Shown in pieces: positions 1 through 8,465 of a stretch of DNA of 64,000 nt. The first letter of the stretch is position 1. Every line of letters starts with the position of its first letter. A program made the position numbers and the translations under genes. Origin of the DNA: JBAXTZ01 sp037129925 (GTDB lineage Bacteria; Bacillota; Negativicutes; JBAXTZ01); contig JBAXTZ010000003.1 of the NCBI GenBank assembly GCA_037129925.1, positions 1-64,000 of the forward strand, read 5' to 3'. The notes beneath the pieces are model-generated. The model saw nothing but the letters and a program-made list of their open reading frames with translations, searched no databases and was not told the DNA's origin.

Positions 1-264
1 CCGTCAGCCTACGTTTCTCGTCTGCCGGTGGTTGCAGGTTCCTTTCCCCGATGTCCACACGCTACTTGTTGGTCACGTGCGCTCTTGCTGTTCGACGCTG
101 CTGCTGCAGTCGCCTTATGTTAGTGATTAACCTATCATCACTAACAGCAGTTGCGGGGCGGATACTTCCAGCGAACAGCTTACAAACACAAGGTTTATAA
201 GGCTTCAACCCGCTGGTCGACCGCTTGAGTTTTGAGCCGTTGTCCGACCTGCTCTCTAGCGGTG
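1..264 (-). ncRNA. 5' part of a large structured RNA of unknown family (runs off the left edge)
   Basis: A consensus promoter at 271-299 fires leftward into this stretch, which has no open frame. The transcript would start near 264 and is at least 264 nt long. It is rich in helices: a perfect 10-bp stem with a 9-nt loop (118-127 with 137-146), a CCAGCG/CGCTGG helix (about 169-174 with 211-216) enclosing a ten-pair stem built from 179-188 and 194-204, and a GGTCG/CGACC pairing (about 216-220 with 244-248). I looked for the hallmarks of tmRNA, RNase P RNA, SRP RNA and 16S or 23S 5' ends and found none. Large RNAs such as ROOL, GOLLD and OLE remain possible, but I cannot match their consensus from memory. 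That it is a transcribed structured RNA is well supported; its identity is unknown. Confidence 0.6.
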
Positions 265-270
265 AATGGA

Positions 271-299
271 ATTATACTCGATAGGGTTCGATACGTCAA
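271..299 (-). promoter_or_regulatory. sigma-A promoter of the left-edge structured RNA
   Basis: On the minus strand TTGACG (294-299) is followed by a 17-nt spacer and a perfect TATAAT (271-276). No start codon with a ribosome site follows, which fits an RNA gene. Confidence 0.8.
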
Positions 300-609
300 C
301 CCCCAATTTCGAAGTATTTTGTGCATTGGGGATTGTAAAGCGACTTGGCGCTAGCCAAATATTGCAACATTCGTGGCTGAATTATTTTCAGTAAATTTTT
401 CGGCGCTCTACAATCACAACATTTTTCCCTTTGTGCCAATCACCTCATACGCGTGCGCTACAAATAATATACAATAAATCTTTTACCGGGATACTCGTAA
501 CAAATATTGTTCTCGAGAGTAAAGTCTTATTGCTCAAGCTCGAACTATCAGGATAGTCCCGCCAAGGCACAAAAAAATTGCAACTGCACCCAGAACTGCA
601 CCCAGACAC
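300..609. other. intergenic stretch without a gene; tandem 12-bp repeat
   Basis: I see no convincing coding frame here. A perfect tandem duplication of AACTGCACCCAG lies at 582-593 and 594-605, just past the tRNA-Ser terminator. tRNA-Ser loci are common integration sites, so this could be an old attachment region, but no integrase is present in the window. Confidence 0.4.
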
Positions 610-653
610 AAAAAAAGCCTGCCGATTCTCGCATTCACGAAAACCCTGCAGGC
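610..653 (-). terminator. rho-independent terminator of the tRNA-Ser transcript
   Basis: On the minus strand GCCTGC (648-653) pairs with GCAGGC (617-622), followed by seven T (610-616). It lies 12 nt past the tRNA-Ser(GCU) 3' end. Confidence 0.7.
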
Positions 654-664
654 ATTGATTTTAC

Positions 665-755
665 TGGCGGAGTGGAGAGGATTTGAACCTCCGCCCCAGT
701 TTCCCGGGCTAACGGTTTAGCAAACCGCCCTCTTGAGCCGCTTGAGTACCACTCC
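665..755 (-). tRNA. tRNA-Ser(GCU)
   Basis: A 91-nt tRNA with acceptor GGAGTGG/CCACTCC, discriminator G and encoded CCA (665-667). The anticodon loop TTTGCTAAA gives GCU. A long variable arm follows the anticodon stem, as expected of class II tRNA-Ser, and the T loop GTTCAAATC is intact. It lies in tandem behind tRNA-Ser(UGA) and is most likely read from the promoter at 918-946. Confidence 0.95.
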
Positions 756-771
756 GTTACACTGTATGTCT

Positions 772-799
772 GGCAGCTAGCGGCTGGCGGCTAGCGACC
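772..799. repeat. degenerate 7-bp tandem repeat between the two tRNA-Ser genes
   Basis: Four units: GGCAGCT, AGCGGCT, GGCGGCT, AGCGACC. The same unit type recurs inside lacZ (3637-3671), and a related GTGGCTG unit in the php-like gene (21504-21538). Confidence 0.7.
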
Positions 800-812
800 A
801 TTGGAAAATAGC

Positions 813-901
813 TGGCGGAAGGGGTGGGATTCGAACCCACGGCCCCTTGCGGGGTCACTGGTTTTCAAGACCAGCTCCATAAACCGCTCGGACACCCTTC
901 C
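813..901 (-). tRNA. tRNA-Ser(UGA)
   Basis: An 89-nt class II tRNA with acceptor GGAAGGG, anticodon loop CTTGAAA (UGA), a long GC-rich variable arm, T loop GTTCGAATC, discriminator G and encoded CCA (813-815). It is the first gene of a two-tRNA transcript with a consensus promoter immediately upstream. Confidence 0.95.
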
Positions 902-917
902 AAGAGATACGAGTGAT

Positions 918-946
918 ATTATATTAAAAGATTGTCGGATTGTCAA
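918..946 (-). promoter_or_regulatory. sigma-A promoter of the tRNA-Ser pair
   Basis: TTGACA (941-946), 17-nt spacer and TATAAT (918-923) on the minus strand: perfect consensus about 17 nt upstream of the tRNA-Ser(UGA) 5' end. Confidence 0.85.
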
Positions 947-1028
947 TAACCTGACTGCTTTTTTGATGACTAATCATTATCTTTGCGGTAGAATATTTGC
1001 GAAATATTTTGTCGGGAGTAATATTGTT

Positions 1029-4000
1029 ATGAAAATGGAAAGATTAAACACTTGGTACAACTCACCCGAAACCACCAATATTAGCCGGTTGCCGGCACGT
1101 GCCACGACTATACCGTTTGCTAATAGCGGTGCTGCTCGGAACTGTCCGCGCGCGCAATCGGAATATTACCATTCGCTTAACGGCGATTGGAAATTTAACT
1201 GGGTGCCGACACCGGCTGAGCGGCTGGTTGATTTTTCGGACACTACTTACTCTGACTGTGTTTGGCATACTATTCCGGTACCAGCGGCCTGGCAGCTACA
1301 TACTAGCGACTATCCGCAATATACCAATGTCCGTTATCCGTGGACAACCAGCGAACCGGAGTTGATGCCGCCGGTTGCGCCGACTAAGTATAATCCGATT
1401 GGCTATTATGTTACCACCTTTGACGTTCCGGGAAATTGGCAGGAACGCCAATTACGGATTTGCTTTGAGGGTGTGGAGTCATGTTTTTATTTTTGGGTCA
1501 ATGGTCAATTTGTCGGTATGTCCAAAGATTCTTTTACTCCGGCTGAATTTGATATTCTTCCCTATTGCCAGCCAACTGGCAACACCTTGGCGGTAGAAGT
1601 TTTCCGCTGGTGCGACCATAGCTGGCTGGAGGATCAGGATTTTTGGCGACTGTCAGGAATTTTCCGCGACGTTTATCTGTATGCACCGGGTGCCATTGCG
1701 ATTGAAGACATCTTTGTCGTCGGCGAACTTGATGATAATTTTGAACATGGGTTGCTAAAAGCGAAGATTTCGATTGCGTCACATAGTGATAAAGTTGCAG
1801 AGTTACAAAAGACATCCGACGCTGCGAATTCGCTATATCTCGAATTGCAACTGTACGACGGAAATTTCGCGCTATATGACCCGCCGTATATCACACCGCT
1901 AGAATTCATCGACGGCAACTGCGAAATCTATCTAGAAGATTTCATTCCGGTGCCGAAACAGTGGAGCGCGGAGTATCCGAATTTATATTTGGCTGTCGCG
2001 GCAATTAAGTCTGCTAGCGGTGAAACACTGGACGCACGTAGCGTCAACATTGGTTTTCGCCGGATTGAAATACAAAACGGTCTGCTGCTGATAAACGGCA
2101 AGCGACTGGTGTTTAAGGGTGTTAACCGCCACGAATGGAACATGCACAGTGGCCGGTCGATAACCGCTCGGGATATGCTTGAAGATGTTTTGCTAATGAA
2201 GCGCAACAACATCAACGCCGTTCGTACCTCGCACTATCCGAACCAGCCGTTATGGTATGATTTATGCGACGAATATGGATTGTATGTCATTGATGAAACC
2301 AATTTAGAGACGCACGGCAGTTGGCAGTACGGGCAATTCGAAGAATCCGAAAAAACCGTTCCCGGTAGTAAACCGGAATGGACAGCAGCGGTCTGCGAAC
2401 GCGCAGCGGCGATGGTCGAACGCGACAAGAACCACCCCTCAATAATCATGTGGTCGCTGGGCAACGAGTCTTGGGGCGGCTCAAATTTTGAAAAAATGCG
2501 CGAAACAATCCTGCTAATCGATAATAGCCGACCAATTCACTACGAGGGCATATTCCACGACCGGACATGCCAGCATGTCAGTGATGTCGAAAGCCAGATG
2601 TACACCAAGCCGGATAGCGTGGAGTTAATCGCGCAGGGCAACAAATTGCACGGCTTTCTCGACCAAATCCGCGCCATGACCAACGGCAAACCGGAACTAG
2701 CTGAAATCCATCAAATGATTGACAATAATTTTGAGCAACTTTTACAAAACTACCCGCAGCTACCGCTGCCGCTGGAACTCAAACACATTCTGCGGCTGGC
2801 GGAGAGCGTACCGGATAAGCCGTTTATTCTCTGCGAATATAGTCACGGCATGGGCAACAGTTGCGGTAATTTGTTTAAGTACTGCGAGCTGTTCGATAAA
2901 TATCCGCAGTTGCAAGGCGGTTTTATCTGGGACTGGATTGACCAGGGCTTGATAAAAACCACTAACGGCAGCGAACAATTAACCTATGGCGGCGACTGGG
3001 GCGAGCAGCCGCACGACGGCACTTTTTGCGGCAACGGCCTGCTGTTATCCGACCGTACGCCGACGGGGAAATTGGCAGAAACCAAAAAATGTTACCAAAA
3101 TTTCAACTTCACCTTAACTGACGAACGTAACGGTGTCATCGAAGTATTCAACAAGTTGTTGTTTACCAATGCCAATGAATTCGAATTTTGCTGGAAGGTT
3201 CTCAATCGGGGCGAAGAATATCTTGCCGGCAAGTTTTCGCCGACTATCCTGCCGCAACATCGACGGCACGTCTGCTTGAACTGGCAGTGGCCGGATTTCG
3301 ACCACTCCAGCGAATATATTTTAGAAATCTCAGTGCGCTTACGTCATGATTCAATTTGGGCTGATGCCGGTCATGAGATTGCTTGGCAACAGTTTGAATT
3401 TTATAACCACTACACGCCAAATATTTGCAATACCCCGGCAGTGAAACAACAGACCGGCAACACAATTATATTTTCCGGTACTGATTATTCAGCAGACTTC
3501 AACAGCGTTACCGGCGCGTGGTCCCAACTGACGCTCGCCGGTCGCGCTTGCTTTGTAACTGCCCCGAAAATTAGTTGCTGGCGGGCGCCAACTGACAACG
3601 ACCGTGGCAATAAACTGGCCGAGCATAGCCAGTGTTGGCAATTGGCGGCTGGCGGCTGGCAGCTGGAGGAATTTCTGAGTGAAAACAGCAGAATTATCAC
3701 ATCCCACAGCAACTCCGCTTTAAATAGCACAAAACTGGTTGCCGAGTATTCATTTGATGCCGAAGGGATTGACATAAGCATCTGCATCAGTCCTGATGCA
3801 GATTTACCAGAACTGCCGGCTTTTATGCTCGAACTACAGCTTAATCAGCAGTTTAAATCTTTTAGTTACTATGGTCGTGGCCCGCACGAAAATTACAGCG
3901 ACCGCAAGAGCGGCTGCAAACTCGGCATTTATTCGTCAACTCCGGCGGCGGAATTCATTCCCTATTTGCGTCCGCAAGAATCGGGCAACCATTGTGATAC

Positions 4001-4310
4001 GCGTTGGCTATCGTTGTCCGCTGTTGGCGAGTTAACAAGTGATAAGGTTGTCAAGTCAGCAGAAAACAATCCCGGCTTGCAGATTGCAGCTTTATCATTC
4101 CCTTTCGAGTTTTCTTGCCTGCCCTGGACTCCGGAAGAAATTGCGGCGGCTGATCATTGCTACAAATTGCCAGTCTCCGACAAAACCGTACTCCGCAGCG
4201 GCCTGCAACGCGGCGTCGGCGGCGACGATAGCTGGGGTGCCCCGGTACACCCGGAATTCTCTTTGCCAGCCGGTCAGAACTACACTATCAAATTTCGCAT
4301 AACATTCTAA
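1029..4310 (+). CDS. lacZ: beta-galactosidase, glycoside hydrolase family 2
   Basis: Hydrolyses terminal beta-galactosides such as lactose; no signal peptide is evident, so it is probably cytoplasmic. The 1093-aa protein has LacZ architecture: N-terminal jelly roll, two immunoglobulin-like domains, TIM barrel and C-terminal beta-sandwich. The acid/base motif WSLGNES puts Glu at residue 480 and the nucleophile motif LCEYSHGMGNS puts Glu at 603. The two glutamates are 123 residues apart, against 76 in E. coli LacZ, so the barrel carries roughly 47 extra residues. The open frame extends upstream through the antisense of tRNA-Ser, but GGGAG at 1014-1018 selects the ATG at 1029. A 7-bp repeat (3637-3671) is translated within the C-terminal part. 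A GH36 gene follows 13 nt later, so the two form an operon for galactoside use. Confidence 0.95.
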   Translation: MKMERLNTWYNSPETTNISRLPARATTIPFANSGAARNCPRAQSEYYHSLNGDWKFNWVPTPAERLVDFSDTTYSDCVWHTIPVPAAWQLHTSDYPQYTNVRYPWTTSEPELMPPVAPTKYNPIGYYVTTFDVPGNWQERQLRICFEGVESCFYFWVNGQFVGMSKDSFTPAEFDILPYCQPTGNTLAVEVFRWCDHSWLEDQDFWRLSGIFRDVYLYAPGAIAIEDIFVVGELDDNFEHGLLKAKISIASHSDKVAELQKTSDAANSLYLELQLYDGNFALYDPPYITPLEFIDGNCEIYLEDFIPVPKQWSAEYPNLYLAVAAIKSASGETLDARSVNIGFRRIEIQNGLLLINGKRLVFKGVNRHEWNMHSGRSITARDMLEDVLLMKRNNINAVRTSHYPNQPLWYDLCDEYGLYVIDETNLETHGSWQYGQFEESEKTVPGSKPEWTAAVCERAAAMVERDKNHPSIIMWSLGNESWGGSNFEKMRETILLIDNSRPIHYEGIFHDRTCQHVSDVESQMYTKPDSVELIAQGNKLHGFLDQIRAMTNGKPELAEIHQMIDNNFEQLLQNYPQLPLPLELKHILRLAESVPDKPFILCEYSHGMGNSCGNLFKYCELFDKYPQLQGGFIWDWIDQGLIKTTNGSEQLTYGGDWGEQPHDGTFCGNGLLLSDRTPTGKLAETKKCYQNFNFTLTDERNGVIEVFNKLLFTNANEFEFCWKVLNRGEEYLAGKFSPTILPQHRRHVCLNWQWPDFDHSSEYILEISVRLRHDSIWADAGHEIAWQQFEFYNHYTPNICNTPAVKQQTGNTIIFSGTDYSADFNSVTGAWSQLTLAGRACFVTAPKISCWRAPTDNDRGNKLAEHSQCWQLAAGGWQLEEFLSENSRIITSHSNSALNSTKLVAEYSFDAEGIDISICISPDADLPELPAFMLELQLNQQFKSFSYYGRGPHENYSDRKSGCKLGIYSSTPAAEFIPYLRPQESGNHCDTRWLSLSAVGELTSDKVVKSAENNPGLQIAALSFPFEFSCLPWTPEEIAAADHCYKLPVSDKTVLRSGLQRGVGGDDSWGAPVHPEFSLPAGQNYTIKFRITF
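3637..3671. repeat. 7-bp tandem repeat inside lacZ
   Basis: Units GGCAATT, GGCGGCT, GGCGGCT, GGCAGCT, GGAGGAA. Three periods equal seven codons, so the frame is kept and the protein gains a short WQLAAGG-type repeat. Confidence 0.65.
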
Positions 4311-4323
4311 GCGGGAGGAACAC

Positions 4324-6168
4324 ATGCCGATAACCACAAAAATAATCACCCGGGACAACATCGTGTATGAGCAATTCACAGAAAGTTTTCCAGAACTGAA
4401 CCTGCAGGTGCAGTACTGCAAAATCACCAACAACGGTACTTTGCCTGCCATCGTTACGCAGCTGGAACCTGCCAGCTACACAGTTGCCAGCACCGGCGGC
4501 ACACTCGACTACTGGACCAGCGGCTCCGGTAACGAATATACACCGGAACACCGGCTTGCCGACAAGCCGGTATACCTGGAGTGTATTACCGGCCGCTCGT
4601 CCGAGTCCATCCATCCGCAATTCGCGCTACGAGCGCCAGACAATGACAGCGTCTTACTGACCGCGATCGCCTGGTCGGGCAACTGGCAGGCGGAATTCAA
4701 ACCGGCTGCTAACGCCACAACTGTATCTGCCGGATTGCTGAACAAAGGATTTGCCAAAACCCTGCAACCGGGCCAATCGTTTGCTCTGCCCAAAGTTGTC
4801 TTTGTTGAAGCCCCTACACTTAACCAGGCAAAAAACAACCTCTACAGCTGGGCTCGCAACCACTGGTTCCTGCCAAACGAACTGCTGTCCAGTAGCCCGG
4901 TTGAATGGAATCACTGGTGGGGCTATGAAGACCGCTTTATCAATGAAGCGACTTTTCTGAAAAATGTCGATCTCGCCGCCGGACTTGGTTTCGATGTCTG
5001 CACCCTTGATGCCGGCTGGTTTGGCCGACCGGAACTGGAAACCAACTGGTTTCAAACCCGCGGCGACTGGCACTTGTTAAACAACCGCCGCTTCCCCAAC
5101 GGTTTGCGGGTGCTCGCCGACCATGTTCACAGCAAAGGTATGAAATTTGGCATCTGGTGTGAAATCGAAGCGCTCGGCGAGCTGGCTGAAGTTCAGCACG
5201 ACAAGGACTGGCTGGTAGCAAAACGGGGCGGCGCCAGTCTCGGCTATGTCTGTCTCGGCAATCGCGCCGCGCAGGACTGGGCTTTTGAAACATTGTCCGG
5301 CCTGATTGGCGGTTGCAACGCCGACTGGTTTAAGCTGGATTTCAACCTCAATCCGGGAATGGGCTGTGACCGCACTGACCACGACCACGGCAGCGGCGAC
5401 GGCTTGTACGAACACTATCTAGGTCTATACGCCTTGCTCGACCGGTTACGCGAACGGTTTCCGCAACTGCTCATCGAAAACTGCGCATCCGGCGGCTTGC
5501 GCACCGATCTGGGCATTATGCAACATGTCCATCTGGGTTTTCTCAGCGACCCGGACTATTCGCCACACCAACTGCAAGTATTCACCGGCGCATCGCTGAT
5601 TTTACCACCGGAGCGCTGCCTGCACTGGTCCTGGTCAACAACGGTCCAGAGCGAAACCGGCCACTGGCCGTTCCCGACTTTCGACTTCAACCGCCCGGAC
5701 TTATCGGATAAAGAGATTATCTTCCACACCCGGGTTGCGATGTTGCACCAATTCGGTTTTTCGCACCGGTTGCCGGAATACGGCGAGCGCGAGTTGGCAT
5801 TTATCCGCGATGCCATCCGGTTTTTCAAGGGTCAGGTTCGTCCGTACCTGACCGGCGGTAAACTCTATTGCTTGTCGTCACAGCTTGACCGCCGCGTAGC
5901 GGACGATTTACCGTTGCAAGCCTTCTTGCTGGTCAGCGCTGATGACACCAGCGCCCTGCTGTTCGTCTTCAATTTTGTCAATTCTGAAAGCGACCAGACG
6001 ATTTTGCTCGAAGGGCTGTGTGCCGATAGCAACTACGGCATCAGCGATTATGACAACCCCTGCTTTTTGCAATTTGCTACAGGCAAAGCATTGCAACAGG
6101 AAGGGTTCTTGCTACCGCAGCTTAAGGCGATGGAATCGCGGATTTTCCGGCTCACCCGCAACAACTGA
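4324..6168 (+). CDS. alpha-galactosidase, glycoside hydrolase family 36
   Basis: Releases alpha-1,6-linked galactose from oligosaccharides such as raffinose or melibiose. The 614-aa protein has the GH36/clan D layout: N-terminal beta-supersandwich, TIM barrel from about residue 200, short C-terminal sheet. WFKLDFN carries the nucleophile (Asp339) and ENCASGGLRTD carries the acid/base (Asp395). It is shorter than the roughly 700-aa family members. A GGGAGG site precedes the ATG. No signal peptide is seen, so uptake of the oligosaccharide before cleavage is implied, yet no sugar permease lies in this window. Co-transcribed with lacZ. Confidence 0.9.
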   Translation: MPITTKIITRDNIVYEQFTESFPELNLQVQYCKITNNGTLPAIVTQLEPASYTVASTGGTLDYWTSGSGNEYTPEHRLADKPVYLECITGRSSESIHPQFALRAPDNDSVLLTAIAWSGNWQAEFKPAANATTVSAGLLNKGFAKTLQPGQSFALPKVVFVEAPTLNQAKNNLYSWARNHWFLPNELLSSSPVEWNHWWGYEDRFINEATFLKNVDLAAGLGFDVCTLDAGWFGRPELETNWFQTRGDWHLLNNRRFPNGLRVLADHVHSKGMKFGIWCEIEALGELAEVQHDKDWLVAKRGGASLGYVCLGNRAAQDWAFETLSGLIGGCNADWFKLDFNLNPGMGCDRTDHDHGSGDGLYEHYLGLYALLDRLRERFPQLLIENCASGGLRTDLGIMQHVHLGFLSDPDYSPHQLQVFTGASLILPPERCLHWSWSTTVQSETGHWPFPTFDFNRPDLSDKEIIFHTRVAMLHQFGFSHRLPEYGERELAFIRDAIRFFKGQVRPYLTGGKLYCLSSQLDRRVADDLPLQAFLLVSADDTSALLFVFNFVNSESDQTILLEGLCADSNYGISDYDNPCFLQFATGKALQQEGFLLPQLKAMESRIFRLTRNN

Positions 6169-6173
6169 TTAAT

Positions 6174-6220
6174 AAAACAACGGCTTCGCAGCATAAAACC
6201 GCGAGGCCGTTGTTTTTTTT
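6174..6220. terminator. bidirectional terminator between the convergent GH36 and lipoprotein genes
   Basis: A 13-bp stem (6177-6189 with 6201-6213, one G-T pair) with an eight-T run on the plus side and an A-rich flank that serves the minus-strand gene. Confidence 0.85.
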
Positions 6221-6223
6221 AAT

Positions 6224-7696
6224 TTACTTTTTTGTTTTCTTCCACTCATCAACCTGCCGCTGCATCTCGGCCATAATTTTGTCCAGGCCGTTGGCGCGCG
6301 CTTTGTCGAGGAATGTCTTGATTGCCGCGTCCGGCTCGACCGAACCGCACAGTATCGGAACGGTAAATTCTTTGACGACATTAGTAACTGCGGCCATCTC
6401 AGTGTTCACTTTGGAAGAATCGAAAGAAAAACCGAGCAGTGGTGATTTTTTGGCAGTATCATTGAATTTCTTAACTTCGTCCCAGACAGTTACTGTCTGA
6501 TAGGACGGTATGTACTGAATGAACATGTTACCCAATGTTGGTTTCCAGATTGGATAATCTGCAGCTCTGGGCAGTACCTCTACTTGCTTGTCGTTGACTT
6601 TTTTGTAATGAACACCTTCAATTCCAAAGGCAAACAAATTCTGCAAGTAGGGGTCCGACCACAACAGATTCAAGAATTTCATCGCCCGCGCCGGATTTTT
6701 GCTGCCGGAAGCGATGCCGATCATCATACCGCTGACCGACCGAGAGGTAATCATCGCCGGTGTGAACTCCGGCTGCATTACCACTTTGAACCCCCAGTCG
6801 CGTTCCCAGTCCAGCTGCGCCTGTGGCAAGTATTCCGACAACCGCATCATACATTTGTTGGTTGGATTCCAAATCTGGACAAATTGCGTCGGAGCATCGG
6901 TACGAATATAGCCTTTCTTGTAGAAATCGCGAAACGCCTTAACTCTGTCCAAAAATGCCTTGTCTTCGTATTGGTTGATTACTTTGCAACTGGCATCATC
7001 GGTGCGCACCGCGCCGGGAAACTCCTTGTCGAGCAAATAATCATATTCCAACATCAGATACGGCATGTGCAACAAGCTGACATCAGTTCCGTAAAAGTCC
7101 GGATGCTTGGCTTTCATCTTGGCGAAATACGGCTCCCAGTCGGTCAGCTTCTTGATCGCCGCCATATCTACGCCGCACTCATCAACCAGTTTTTTGTTGG
7201 CGCAATAATAAACCTGGGTCGCGATGTCCTTGTTACAAGGAACCGCGTAATTCACACCCTTGATCGCCGTACCTTCCCAAGCAGTCGGGCTGTCGATTTT
7301 GAGGATATCTTGTCCGTATTCTTTCAACAACTCATTTAACGGCAACAAGACACCCTTGGTGGCATTCGAGCGGTAATCGTTGGCCCAGGATGCCGTAAAC
7401 ATCAAGTCGATTGGCTCGCCGGCAGTGGTCGCCAAGACGATTTTTTGGTCATAATCGTGCTCGACCAGTTTCATCTCCACGGTGGCATTGATTTTTTGTT
7501 TGAGATACTTGTTGACTTCTGCCAAAACTAATGGTAAATCCTTGGACTGACCGCCATAATTGTACCAAACTAATTTAACTTCCTGATTCGGGTCGTCAGT
7601 GTAGGCTTGTTGCTCAGCCTGTTTGCCACAACCAGCCAGCGCACAGACAACCATTGCTACGACAATCAGCAATCCCAACTTAAAAATTCTCCACAT
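6224..7696 (-). CDS. extracellular solute-binding lipoprotein (LipO/DUF3502-like)
   Basis: Periplasmic-type binding protein of an ABC sugar importer, anchored by lipid. The N-terminus is a lipoprotein signal: positively charged start, hydrophobic core and lipobox LAGC with Cys23. The mature part has the type 1 bacterial extracellular solute-binding fold and resembles the long (about 490 aa) LipO/DUF3502 group of clostridia and paenibacilli. Of two in-frame ATGs, AAGGAG lies only 2-3 nt from the one at 7702 but about 8 nt from that at 7696, so I chose the latter. No permease or ATPase gene is nearby, so it must share a translocator encoded elsewhere. Facing the galactosidase operon, it may supply that operon with substrate. 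Confidence 0.8.
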   Translation of the reverse strand: MWRIFKLGLLIVVAMVVCALAGCGKQAEQQAYTDDPNQEVKLVWYNYGGQSKDLPLVLAEVNKYLKQKINATVEMKLVEHDYDQKIVLATTAGEPIDLMFTASWANDYRSNATKGVLLPLNELLKEYGQDILKIDSPTAWEGTAIKGVNYAVPCNKDIATQVYYCANKKLVDECGVDMAAIKKLTDWEPYFAKMKAKHPDFYGTDVSLLHMPYLMLEYDYLLDKEFPGAVRTDDASCKVINQYEDKAFLDRVKAFRDFYKKGYIRTDAPTQFVQIWNPTNKCMMRLSEYLPQAQLDWERDWGFKVVMQPEFTPAMITSRSVSGMMIGIASGSKNPARAMKFLNLLWSDPYLQNLFAFGIEGVHYKKVNDKQVEVLPRAADYPIWKPTLGNMFIQYIPSYQTVTVWDEVKKFNDTAKKSPLLGFSFDSSKVNTEMAAVTNVVKEFTVPILCGSVEPDAAIKTFLDKARANGLDKIMAEMQRQVDEWKKTKK

Positions 7697-7732
7697 AATC
7701 ATCTCTCCTTCGACTAATCGATTTTATTTTAA

Positions 7733-8440
7733 TTATTGCAAATCGCAAACCACTTCGACTGACGCTTTGAACTGCAACGCCCCGGGCGAAACCGCCACGC
7801 TGCCGCCCATTCCGGCGCCGCCTTTATTGGCAGAGAACATAATCATATCATCGCTGTAATTGTTCCCGGAATTTTCCCGAATCACAATCGTCTTACCAAG
7901 TTTTCGCCCTGCTGAATTCGCCATTATCTCTGCTTTGCGCAACGCATCGATTACGGCGATTTTGAGCGCTTCACTCTGGGTTGCGGCACGGTCTTTCTTC
8001 ATAAAGCGAATGTCACCAATCTGATTTGCTCCGGCAGAAATGCACAAATTCAATATCGTGCCAATCGTTTCAAAGTTATCAATAATCACCGTCACGCTAT
8101 TTTCCGACTGATAGCCTTTGATTTGTGGTTTCTTACCTTGCTCACCACTGTCCCACAACGGATAGACGTTAATCCGACCGGTAGTGATGTTTTTTTCGTC
8201 AGCTGACAACAACAACTGTTTTTTGACTTTCGCCATTATTTCATTATTTTGTTGCTGCACAGCACGCAAATCTTCACCAACGACTACCACGCCAATATCG
8301 ATTTTTGCCTGATCCGGCGCGACTTCCACCACTCCGTCGCCGCGGGCGGTAACTGTATTGCGCAAATCCAGAGTTTCAGCATGACACACCAGCGTTGACA
8401 ATACCAGACAGAACAGTAAGCCGATAATTGTTTTTTTCAT
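7733..8440 (-). CDS. secreted SIMPL-domain (DUF541) protein
   Basis: A 235-aa protein with an N-terminal signal peptide (cleavage near CHAET) followed by one SIMPL/DUF541 domain, opening with the typical VTARGDGVVEVAPDQA segment. The family (E. coli YggE and oral pathogen relatives) is linked to oxidative stress and outer-surface processes, but no enzymatic activity is established. GGAGG precedes the ATG. It follows the redox-module genes by 25 nt and precedes the solute-binding lipoprotein by 36 nt, so all could be one transcript. Confidence 0.8.
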   Translation of the reverse strand: MKKTIIGLLFCLVLSTLVCHAETLDLRNTVTARGDGVVEVAPDQAKIDIGVVVVGEDLRAVQQQNNEIMAKVKKQLLLSADEKNITTGRINVYPLWDSGEQGKKPQIKGYQSENSVTVIIDNFETIGTILNLCISAGANQIGDIRFMKKDRAATQSEALKIAVIDALRKAEIMANSAGRKLGKTIVIRENSGNNYSDDMIMFSANKGGAGMGGSVAVSPGALQFKASVEVVCDLQ

Positions 8441-8465
8441 AACCCCTCCGTTTATTGAAATTTAT

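Noticed and set aside
1..264. tmRNA, RNase P RNA or SRP RNA
   Set aside because: No tRNA-like GGGG/TTCGAC start, no GAGGAAAGUC core and no domain IV GGAAGGAAGCAG-type motif could be found in the visible part.
801..1028. 76-residue N-terminal extension of LacZ in the same open frame
   Set aside because: It would be translated through the antisense of tRNA-Ser(UGA) and its promoter; a good ribosome site marks the ATG at 1029.
6584..7339. 251-residue open frame on the plus strand
   Set aside because: It is the antisense of the solute-binding lipoprotein, with no ribosome site or recognisable domain.
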